Assembly: GCA_903813345.2 (NCBI GenBank) | Contig: CAIIXF020000008.1 | Span: 12,983,278 to 13,047,277 of the forward strand | Length of the DNA stretch: 64,000 nt | Direction: 5' to 3' | From: Owenia fusiformis | Taxonomy: Eukaryota; Annelida; Polychaeta; Sabellida; Oweniidae | Part shown: positions 58,901-64,000 of the stretch, piece by piece | How positions within the stretch are numbered: position 1 is the stretch's first letter | Layout of the letters: every line of letters begins with the position of its first letter | The notes under the pieces: generated by a model | The model's database searches: none | Told to the model about the DNA's origin: nothing | What the model saw: only the letters and a program-made list of their open reading frames with translations | Made by a program: the position numbers and the translations under genes

Positions 58901-61873
58901 GACCTGAATGAATCAACAATGATTGGCCGATATAACTGATATAAAAACCATGTTTTATGTATGCAGTTGATGCACCGAAGACCCCACCTGCATTAGTTCT
59001 TGCGAAACTGTCAAACTCGAGATAATCCCAGAAGAGGGGAAATTTACATTACAGATAAACAATAGCGTTTATATACCAATTTGATTAACCTTGTTCAGCT
59101 GACATTCAGAATTATATTTGATAAAACTGATAATAGAAACATGGTATTTGATTGGTTGATAATTCAAGGAAGTTAACGCTAACACGCTGCAGTTCACCAT
59201 CGGAATACCATAGCCGAAGTTGCATCAATTGAGTTAGTAAATGTGAGGGATAATTTCAGGTCATATACGTGACAAAACGTGACAAAAGTGTGAGGACATT
59301 AGGTACAAGTAAGAATATACTGATACTCTCCAGTTATAACTGACAGAGCGAGTACACTGACTCTATAGCCAAACCAATCAACCATGATGAAAGTAACATG
59401 ATTACTTTAACAGTTAAATTATCAATCAATTCTAAAATTACAAAGTGCATGGCTGAAGTGAATTAATAGCTAAATTCAGCAAAGGAGTTAATTTACGTTA
59501 TTATAACATTTCGAATTAGACTTAAGTAACATATTATTGGGGAGTTAATGTGATTGAACAATTAACCAATAGAGGATCTCCGTGTATGATTTAATGAAAA
59601 GACTTACACGAATTACAAAGACAAATTGTCATTAGTATTTAGGCGATGGCATCCCTTTTAGTAAGGAATCTGGAATATTCTACTGTTTAGTGAAGACAGT
59701 CAGACACGCAGTAATTAAGTTACATGAACTTGATTCCGTTAGATAAACTGACACCAACATTGTCTGTTGCAGGCAAAACCAATCAATCTGTCTGTATGAA
59801 CAATCAACAAGATAATAGAAACAATCAACCACCCAAGAGAAACAATCAACCAGACAAAATATACCAGCCAAGAAGAGCAATTAACAAGACAAAATAGACA
59901 ATCAACGAGACTACAGAAACACATATCTGGATAAAATAAACAATAAAGCAACCAACAGAAACAGTTTCAGGAGAACATTTTGAAAAGACACGATGGATGT
60001 AGGTAACATTATATATGTGGTACTAGAAGTTGTCATTGCCATTACCGCTGTGGTGGCTAATGCATTAGTTCTGTACATAGTCTACAAACATAAGCACCTA
60101 CATAGTATAACCAACTATTTCATCGCAAATCTCGCAGCAGCTGATCTACTTGTGGGGTTATTCGCGATTCCATTCGCACTGATCACAGCCAATGGACTGC
60201 CATATGATTTCTACGGATGCCTGTTTATGAACTCTCTCGTTGTAATCTTGACTCAGAGTTCAATCTTCAGTTTGTTGTCTATAGCAACAGAAAGATTCAT
60301 CGCGATCAAAGAACCATATCGCTATCAGCGTCACTGTGGCGGGAACTTTACAGCATGGGTGATAATATGCACATGGCTGGCCGCCATCTTTATTGGATTA
60401 TTACCTATGTTTGGATGGAATCTTGGGCCTAATCTAGATGGAGGAAAATGTCACTTCATGAAAGTTATTGATATGCAGTATATGGTTTATTTTAACTTTT
60501 TCGCATGTGTTCTTGCACCCTTAGTCGTCATGCTGGGAATGTACATGTATATCTTCATCATCATCCATAAACAGACCAAGAAAATTGCGAGTCTTCAAGT
60601 TGGCGATGGCTCGCCACAAGTATCCGACGTTAGAAATAAACGAGTGATCTTTCTTAAAGAACGACGAGCAGCGAAATCACTTGTTATACTAGTTGTGTTA
60701 TTCGCAATCTGCTGGCTACCACTACATATCGTAAACACCATAAAGCTGCTATGTCCGCATTGTAACATCTCCCTTGCATGGTTTCATGGTGCTATCCTTT
60801 TAAGCCATGCTAACAGTTCAGTGAATCCTATACTGTATGCGTACATGAATCGTAAAATACGATTTGCTATAGGGCGACTATGGGGTTTAAAATGGGGTGA
60901 AGATCTGGAAATTTCTCAAATAAGATCTTCAGTTGTACGCAGATATGGGTCCCCGGGAAAGAAGAAACACAAACTTATTGTGATAACGAACAAACGACAT
61001 TCCAAGAATCAGTCTTCTAAACAGAATAATAGTAAACACTGTTCAAGACATTCGCATAGTCAACATTCGCATAGCCAGCATTCGCATAGTCAACATTCAC
61101 ATAGTCAACATTCACATAGTCAACAGCAACATATTCAACAACATTCAATTATTCAACAACATAACCTAAGCAGTCAACAACACAATGCTCATAACTCAAC
61201 TCATAGTCAACATTCTCAAAATCAACACATTTCCTATATTACTCAACAAAATCCACATTGTCCACAAATTTCTGAAAGTCCACAAAACCCTCACTGTCCG
61301 CAAAACTCACACAGTCAACAAATTTCTCATAGTAACAAAAATACACATAGTCAACACTCAAAAAGTCAACAAAATTCCTATAGTCTACAAAATTCATCAA
61401 GTCAACATAGTCAACAAAAGTCCCATAGTCAACAAAACTCTCACGCCACACCACACATATCAGCAGAGTCAAGATATGGGTAACCATGCTTTATACTTTC
61501 TGTACAGACCAAAATCTGCATCTGAATGGACTACATTGCACTTGTAGTGAAAATATAATATACAAGTAATCAGTAAGTAGGGTAGGGGCTTGCTATTCCA
61601 GTACAGAAATCTCTACTTTTAAGTGCAATAAAAATCCCTTCAGATTTTCAAATCATTTTTGTATGACTGAACATGACTGTCAAATACATGTAGAGAAACC
61701 TACCTGGATTCCAACCTCCTTAGAATTAAAGTTAGTATGGGTCCACTGATCTGCGTGGTAGGATCTCTGGAACTTTGTAAGGGACCCAGCTCCTCGAATG
61801 GATGGATCATTGGTATGGAACTCTGCATCAATCACCAACCTCCCATCATACACCAAACAAGCATCATTGATAG
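28826..61873 (-). CDS. CFAP61: CFAP61, C-terminal 289 residues (7 exons)
   Basis: Cilia- and flagella-associated protein 61, a component of the axonemal radial spoke/calmodulin-associated complex needed for ciliary motility. Seven exons on the minus strand join in phase: 61704-61873, 36756-36879, 36003-36079, 35411-35515, 30535-30638, 29534-29654 and 28826-28996. Signature stretches are NDACLVYDGRLVID, the FHTNDPSIRGAGSLTKF segment (end of the FAD/NAD(P)-oxidoreductase-like domain, where the GD-type motif is usual), WTHTNFNSKE, LRLFDPTLEPQPE, YKMVETITCLS and LFHDRF-like AIFHDRF, ending NYYHLPMYAKPGML. These match the vertebrate family in order and spacing as I remember it. The 5' part lies beyond the window. 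The gene is spread over more than 33 kb, with one intron of 24.8 kb that hosts a GPCR gene on the other strand. Two exons carry minisatellites that copy their acceptors. Confidence 0.94.
29017..29460. repeat. Intronic minisatellite, ~91-bp higher-order unit
   Basis: Subunits of about 30 bp ('tgacatgtacaagtaaaacc', 'ataacaagtagaagtaaaac', 'acatggacaagtaaactatt') alternate in a regular order of three, giving a repeat of about 91 bp. It begins about 20 bp from the acceptor of the last CFAP61 exon but does not include it. Confidence 0.88.
29534..29654 (-). CDS. CFAP61: CFAP61 exon (penultimate)
   Basis: YFKEAWCLAIFHDRFPDFKE to SPDVEALEEK; enters after a split Ser codon (AG|T), leaves in phase 0. 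Donor GTATGC. Confidence 0.93.
30246..30478. mobile_element. Possible degenerate pogo-like MITE
   Basis: Starts CAGTAAAACC after 'ata' and ends GGGTTTTACAG. Interior phrases 'aaacacctttaaaatgcac' and 'aacaccttctaaggtgc' resemble the other elements of this family. The right end is one base off, so boundaries are uncertain. Confidence 0.45.
30535..30638 (-). CDS. CFAP61: CFAP61 exon (third from end)
   Basis: VLNNGNMMCLYNVHERYLNN to FDEGLIKDLY plus AG, phase 0 to 2. Acceptor 'atttctag'. The first ~24 coding bases and the acceptor are the first half-unit of the minisatellite that follows at 30615-31160. Confidence 0.92.
30615..31160. repeat. Minisatellite copying a CFAP61 splice acceptor
   Basis: Units of about 92 bp built from two related 46-bp halves ('gagtacctagaaatatattg' and 'gagtacctagaaatacatta'), roughly six copies. 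On the minus strand each half carries TTCTAG|GTACTC, and one half also carries the exon-like AACAATGGTAATATGATG. Many exon-like decoy acceptors therefore lie upstream of the true exon. Confidence 0.88.
32066..32342 (+). CDS. Possible orphan exon or retained fragment, unidentified
   Basis: An open stretch of 92 codons bounded by an acceptor-like 'ttcttatttag' and a donor-like GTCAGT. It begins GHMSDVFVTLEGETLDKILS and includes ESPRFKSLMKLSRLGNCYFN. Composition looks protein-like, but no partner exon is seen and it lies antisense within a CFAP61 intron. It could be an exon of an unseen gene, a relic, or chance. I cannot assign a family. Confidence 0.3.
33159..33551. mobile_element. Inverted-repeat element, arms ~135 bp
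   Basis: The left arm from 'cagctggaaagtaacatttt' through 'ttgctatacctgcacatg' is inverted at 33417-33551 ('catgtgcaggtatagcaat' and 'aaaatgttattttccagctg'). About 120 bp of unrelated sequence separates the arms. Non-autonomous element or inverted duplication. Confidence 0.78.
34885..35255. mobile_element. MITE with CTGTAAATTGCTTT ends
   Basis: CTGTAAATTGCTTTAATTTG at the left is inverted at the right ('caaataaaagcaatttacag'), and the flanks are 'ata' and 'tat'. 371 bp without coding content. Confidence 0.8.
35411..35515 (-). CDS. CFAP61: CFAP61 exon
   Basis: 35 codons, GRELITGTPGGSPEYFRLHV to TITCLSKK, phase 0 to 0. Contains the family-typical YKMVETITCLS. Donor GTAAGT. Confidence 0.94.
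36003..36079 (-). CDS. CFAP61: CFAP61 exon
   Basis: Completes a Gly codon, then GYNYLHVGKPGLNTPLDALM-AQNDY; phase 1 to 0. Donor GTAAGT, acceptor 'gttccag'. Confidence 0.93.
36756..36879 (-). CDS. CFAP61: CFAP61 exon
   Basis: LAMAMLRLFDPTLEPQPEVP to TSAVLP plus one base, phase 0 to 1. LRLFDPTLEP is close to the family consensus. The next exon upstream is 24.8 kb away. Confidence 0.94.
37513..39934. mobile_element. Possible composite pogo-like element, or two adjacent MITEs
   Basis: Left end TA-CAGTAAAACCTGTCCGATG, right end CGCAGGTTTTACTG-TA. Sub-terminal phrases match ('ctctctgtagggaaaacct' and 'ctctctatagggaaaacctc'; 'gaacaaggaa' on both sides). The middle is a 162-bp tandem array and a 'gacggacatacggacag' microsatellite block ending 'gtggtggggacataaaa'. 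Without a search I cannot say whether one element was split by a later insertion. Confidence 0.5.
38090..39000. repeat. 162-bp tandem array, ~5.6 units
   Basis: 'aatcatccctgaaaatttga' recurs at 38400, 38562, 38724 and 38886, exactly 162 bp apart. Units also carry 'aatccaaaatggctgccttg' and 'atgcgtagacaagacttta'. Because 162 is a multiple of three, open frames pass through several units; I do not regard them as genes. Confidence 0.9.
40800..41510. repeat. 52-bp minisatellite, ~13 units
   Basis: Unit 'cccttgggtggtgctatagc' + 'caattgtgggagattctgaa' + 'aacatagcctt'. The period is 52 bp (e.g. 41041 to 41093). Degenerate at the right end. Confidence 0.92.
43590..44485. repeat. 131-bp satellite, ~6.8 nearly identical units with dimer pattern
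   Basis: 'gatactgatttttagatatt' recurs at 43719, 43850 and 43981 and onward, every 131 bp. Variants alternate: units 3 and 5 have 'cataattcc' with 'tcttctaaa', units 4 and 6 have 'cctaattcc' with 'tcttcaaaa'. This indicates amplification of a 262-bp dimer. Confidence 0.92.
45571..46700 (-). mobile_element. 5'-truncated LINE fragment, (AAC)n 3' tail
   Basis: Contains the C-terminal end of a non-LTR retrotransposon ORF2 followed by about 190 bp of 3' UTR and an (AAC)n-type tail at 45571-45592 (plus strand 'ttgttgttgttgttgttg'). It differs from the LINE at 16.6 kb in sequence and tail, so it belongs to another family. Confidence 0.75.
45787..46698 (-). pseudogene. LINE ORF2 C-terminal fragment (303 codons)
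   Basis: Lacks endonuclease and catalytic RT motifs. It retains the RT connection/thumb-type region (NKTTLKLLDTLHYRAAILVS, NWPTLEARRLSHIGVLMFK) and a C-terminal Cys/His cluster (CRCGLKQTTKHFLLHC). The frame is open but truncated at the 5' end, hence non-functional by itself. Confidence 0.82.
48420..48715. repeat. Tandem repeat, ~3.5 units of ~85 bp
   Basis: 'ccatatgactatattgcctt' followed by 'ataggagttggaatatga' and 'attgaatcatga' recurs at roughly 48490, 48560 and 48640. Confidence 0.8.
52130..52610. repeat. Degenerate 'ctctagtgaacacct' array
   Basis: About twenty imperfect units of 20-25 bp ('ctctagtgaacacc', 'ttgctcttgtgaacac') lead to 'ccaggttttactga'. This resembles the interior and right end of the pogo-like MITEs seen at 8575 and 63195, so it is likely an expanded copy. 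Confidence 0.7.
54385..54695. repeat. 21/42-bp tandem repeat
   Basis: 'tatgccagtcataaaaaatc' alternates with 'atatgccagtcataagaaac' in about 14 half-units. Confidence 0.9.
56700..57185. repeat. ~120-bp tandem repeat, ~4 units
   Basis: Units contain 'tgacatgtataccttctata', 'agtatggaaacagataatgg', 'gcttgatgcaagactag' and 'gccttgcaccaagcccttg'. The third unit has a partial internal duplication near 57100. Confidence 0.88.
59763..59965 (+). repeat. AACAATCAAC-type repeat in the GPCR 5' leader
   Basis: 'aacaatcaac' or close variants occur about ten times with spacing of roughly 16-20 bp, ending 28 bp before the receptor start. Likely transcribed as 5' UTR if the promoter is upstream. Confidence 0.6.
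59796..59897 (+). CDS. Possible upstream ORF (33 codons)
   Basis: ATG at 59796, stop TAG at 59895-59897, encoding an Asn/Gln-rich peptide from the AACAATCAAC repeat. It ends 95 bp before the receptor ATG, so it could lower translation of the receptor. Whether it is in the mRNA is unknown. Confidence 0.3.
   Translation: MNNQQDNRNNQPPKRNNQPDKIYQPRRAINKTK
59993..61483 (+). CDS. Adenosine receptor-like class A GPCR (A2-type), intronless
   Basis: 496 residues, seven membrane segments at roughly 7-31, 42-66, 79-101, 120-141, 163-190, 229-250 and 262-284. Class A hallmarks are N24 (1.50), D51 (2.50), ERF at 100-102 in place of DRY, CWLP at 240-243 and NPILY at 278-282. Adenosine-receptor hallmarks are GCLF before TM3 and LTQSSIFSLL in TM3, MVYFNFFACVL in TM5, PLHIVN in TM6 and LSHANSSVNP in TM7. 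Ligand-contact positions kept: E12 (1.39), T87 (3.36), F155 in loop 2, H245 (6.52), N248 (6.55), S271 and H272 (7.42/7.43). The acidic residue that follows the loop-2 Phe in A2A is Met156 here. C76 and C153 should form the conserved disulfide. The tail from about 336 is basic and then His/Ser/Gln-rich with HSHSQ repeats. The start has a strong context (A at -3, G at +4). It lies antisense in a CFAP61 intron, 220 bp from a CFAP61 exon. AATAAA at 61627-61632. Confidence 0.93.
   Translation: MDVGNIIYVVLEVVIAITAVVANALVLYIVYKHKHLHSITNYFIANLAAADLLVGLFAIPFALITANGLPYDFYGCLFMNSLVVILTQSSIFSLLSIATERFIAIKEPYRYQRHCGGNFTAWVIICTWLAAIFIGLLPMFGWNLGPNLDGGKCHFMKVIDMQYMVYFNFFACVLAPLVVMLGMYMYIFIIIHKQTKKIASLQVGDGSPQVSDVRNKRVIFLKERRAAKSLVILVVLFAICWLPLHIVNTIKLLCPHCNISLAWFHGAILLSHANSSVNPILYAYMNRKIRFAIGRLWGLKWGEDLEISQIRSSVVRRYGSPGKKKHKLIVITNKRHSKNQSSKQNNSKHCSRHSHSQHSHSQHSHSQHSHSQHSHSQQQHIQQHSIIQQHNLSSQQHNAHNSTHSQHSQNQHISYITQQNPHCPQISESPQNPHCPQNSHSQQISHSNKNTHSQHSKSQQNSYSLQNSSSQHSQQKSHSQQNSHATPHISAESRYG
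61045..61475 (+). repeat. Coding minisatellite for His/Ser/Gln tail
   Basis: A 15-bp unit 'cattcacatagtcaa' is repeated five or more times near-perfectly (about 61050-61125) and then degenerates to 'agtcaacaaaattc'-type units up to the stop. It creates open shadow frames on both strands. Confidence 0.85.
61627..61632 (+). terminator. Polyadenylation signal of the GPCR gene
   Basis: AATAAA 144 bp after the stop codon, giving a short 3' UTR that would end close to the antisense CFAP61 exon at 61704. Confidence 0.6.
61704..61873 (-). CDS. CFAP61: CFAP61 exon (first visible)
   Basis: Completes an Ala codon, then INDACLVYDGRLVIDAEFHT to NSKEVGIQ; phase 1 to 0. Contains the oxidoreductase-like NDPSIRGAG motif. 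Acceptor 'tttttcag', donor GTAGGT. The first ~15 exon bases and the acceptor seed the minisatellite at 61858-62520. Confidence 0.95.
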
Positions 61874-62520
61874 CTGAAAAATAAACATTTAGTGCTATTT
61901 TCCTTGCAACCATCAATAATGGCTGAAATATAAACATTTAGTGTTATTTTTCTTGCAACCATCATTGATGGCTGAAAAGTAAAGATTTGGTGTTATTTTC
62001 CTTGCAACCATCAATAATGGCTGAAATATAAACATTTAGTGTTATTTTCCTTGCAACCATCAATAATGGTTGAAAAATAAACATTTAGTGTTATTTTTCT
62101 TGCATCCATCACTGATGGCTGAAATATAAACATTTAGTGTTATTTTCCTTGCAACCATCATTGATGGCTGAAAAATAAACATTTAGTGTTATTTTTCTTG
62201 CATCCATCACTGATGGCTGAAATATAAACATTTAGTGTTATTTTCCTTGCAACCATCATTGATGGCTGAAAAATAAACATTTAGTGTTATTTTCCTTGCA
62301 TCCATCACTGATGGCTGAAATATAAACATTTGGTGTTATTTTTCTTGCATCCATCACTGATGGCTGAAATATAAACATTTAGTGTTATTTTCCTTGCAAC
62401 CATTATTGATGGCTGAAAAATAAACATTTAGTGTTATTTTTCTTGCAACCATCATCGATGGCTACACTGTAAACATTTAGTGTTATTTTCCTTGTAACCA
62501 TTATTGATGGCTGGAATATA
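61858..62520. repeat. 49-bp minisatellite copying a CFAP61 splice acceptor
   Basis: About 13 units of 'gatggctgaaaaataaacat' + 'ttagtgttattttccttgca' + 'accatcatt'. The first unit is the exon start and acceptor ('gcatcattgatagctgaaaa'). On the minus strand the units read TTTTCAGCCATCAATGATGG, an acceptor followed by exon-like bases. Confidence 0.92.
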
Positions 62521-64000
62521 AGCACCCTTGATGGTTGAAATCCGATACATTATGTGTAACTTTTGTTGAAATCATTATTGAGAGGTAAAGTATAGAAACA
62601 TGTTTGAATAGAACAAAATACAATCTTCAAGAGCAAGGATATTACCAAGAAAGTAACAAGTAATTATAGTATTATTTAGCTGGGAGAAACCAGGGACCAT
62701 TATATTTTACACCTAGTATTCTCAAAGATTGTAACATATTCTATAATCAAGAAGTTCTGCTGATTTATAAAGAATTTCTCTGTATAATAAACTGTATTAG
62801 AGATACAGATATACCTGTACAATAAAATTGAATGTATCATACTTGTATTAATATTTTGTCTATGTAAAAAGAACAAATATACAAATAAATTATTTAGGAA
62901 TACAAGTGTATGTGTAATTTCTATTCATGAGTGATAAATCATGGTTGAATTAATGAATAAATCCAGCATGCTGCTGATGGTTAACCGCTTTAGGTACTCA
63001 AGTGTAAACATCAACAAGTTATTAATAGATTAATATATTTAACTCTACAGCTCCTTTGTCTTTCTTATGGAAATAATCTGAGTGCGTATACAGTAAAACC
63101 TGGAAAATGGAACACCACTTTAACTGGGCCATCTCCATTAGTAGAACTTTAGCCCCATTTTCTATTAACTTAACACAACAAATGAACCTCTATACAGTGA
63201 AACCTGTATATCCAAATTCCTGGCTAATCTGAACACCTTCCAATCCAAACTTTTTTCCAGTCCAATTTTTCCTCCCATTGACTTCCATGTTAAAAAATTG
63301 AAATCTGAACGTCTCTTAATACGAACAATGAACACTCATATTAACCTGTGTCATCTGAACACTTTTCACAAAATATCGCATATTTCTTACAAAATTGCGC
63401 AAATATTTTCAATATGACACTGATTTGTTATTATTTGTTATTATATCAAAACTTTTGAAAAAAAGTCAAATAGTTTCAATCATAATGGCTCTTTCTATTA
63501 TCACTAAATTCATTTGAATCAATTTTTGGAATGTCATAAAGCTATGTAGTCAATAGAAATATTAATATTCATCGAAAATGCATTTGTATTTCTTCATAAT
63601 CCAGAATCTTAAGGATGCAAAAACCCCAAAATCTAAACATCTCCTAATTCAAATGCTTTTAGCCTGTCCGAATGGCGATAGGATTAGTCAGGTTTTACTG
63701 TATAATGGTTTTTAATCCTGCATAAGCCGAAAAATATTACGAGGCAAAAAAGGATTTCCTAATCTATGTTATACTACAGTCTAAGGCACATTCTCAAATA
63801 AAAATAAATGCCCCAATTTGAAGTGTTCTCAATCATTTCATTGGTCATAATTTCATGGAACTATACATTTGAATGATTATTTCTTCTTCTATTAACTCAA
63901 TCAATGCCATTAATGAAACACAAAGCCTTGGAAGATAATTGGAATTAATAGGAACTAATTTTGTTGCCTCTAAGAAGAAAATTCAGCTCATGTATTTCGA
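62521..64000. other. CFAP61 intron, end of window
   Basis: No exon seen. Holds a partial pogo-like end at about 63091-63180 and a complete element at 63195-63700. The remainder is AT-rich without recognisable content. Confidence 0.65.
63195..63700. mobile_element. Pogo/Tigger-like MITE 3, TA flanked
   Basis: CAGTGAAACCTGTATATCC at the left, GGTTTTACTG at the right, TA at 63193-63194 and 63701-63702. The interior 'ctaatctgaacaccttccaa' is related to the other members. About 506 bp, no transposase. Confidence 0.78.

Larger units (their letters stand above)
36880..59992. other. Large CFAP61 intron
   Basis: No coding exon was found here apart from a dead LINE fragment. It holds at least seven tandem arrays, pogo-like elements and long AT-rich stretches with nothing recognisable (41530-43580, 44490-45570, 47040-48400, 48980-52100, 52620-54380, 54700-56690 and 57190-59750). 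Confidence 0.7.

Noticed and set aside
59993-61483. Octopamine, melatonin or opsin identity for the GPCR
   Set aside because: TM3 LTQSSIFSLL, TM5 YMVYFNFFACVL and TM7 SHANSSVNP fit adenosine receptors; the amine-binding Asp 3.32 and the opsin Lys are absent.
61185-61547. Open frames overlapping the GPCR tail on both strands
   Set aside because: Shadows of the His/Ser/Gln minisatellite; the receptor frame explains the region.

Overview
This is a eukaryotic nuclear window: AT-rich, long introns, canonical GT/AG exons and dense short repeats. CFAP61, an A2-type adenosine receptor, secreted PF04199 cyclase-family genes and the frequent palindrome TACATGTA suggest an aquatic invertebrate, probably a lophotrochozoan such as a mollusc or brachiopod. 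The species cannot be named from the sequence.

Layout. (1) Plus strand, 992-26415: the last 22 exons of a large gene, giving 921 residues to a stop at 26413. All phases join, but I do not recognise the protein. (2) Its intron between exons 4 and 5 (3115-12511) is a tandem duplication. Each half carries a minus-strand two-exon gene for a secreted cyclase/kynurenine-formamidase-like hydrolase. The copy at 9686-11556 is intact; the copy at 4066-6091 has a 1-nt frameshift and a 1.5-kb palindrome 86 bp upstream of its ATG. Between the halves are ghosts of exons 5 and 4 whose splice sites are each killed by one substitution. (3) A 3.5-kb LINE with a long intact ORF (16628-20099) sits just after exon 10, flanked by an unusually long 60/65-bp duplication that includes the exon end and its splice donor. 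(4) 26416-28825 is the convergent intergenic region. (5) Minus strand, 61873 down to 28826: the last seven exons of CFAP61 (radial-spoke/axonemal protein). (6) A 24.8-kb CFAP61 intron holds satellites, a LINE fragment and, on the opposite strand, an intronless adenosine-receptor-like GPCR (59993-61483) with a His/Ser/Gln-rich tail.

The most unusual pattern is repeated multiplication of splice junctions. Minisatellites start inside exons and copy the junction at about 12.78, 16.1, 30.64 and 61.87 kb; the LINE duplication copies a donor; and the intron duplication left ghost exons. Functional links between genes are not evident. They are nested or convergent neighbours rather than an operon. 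No CRISPR array, tRNA or rRNA was recognised.
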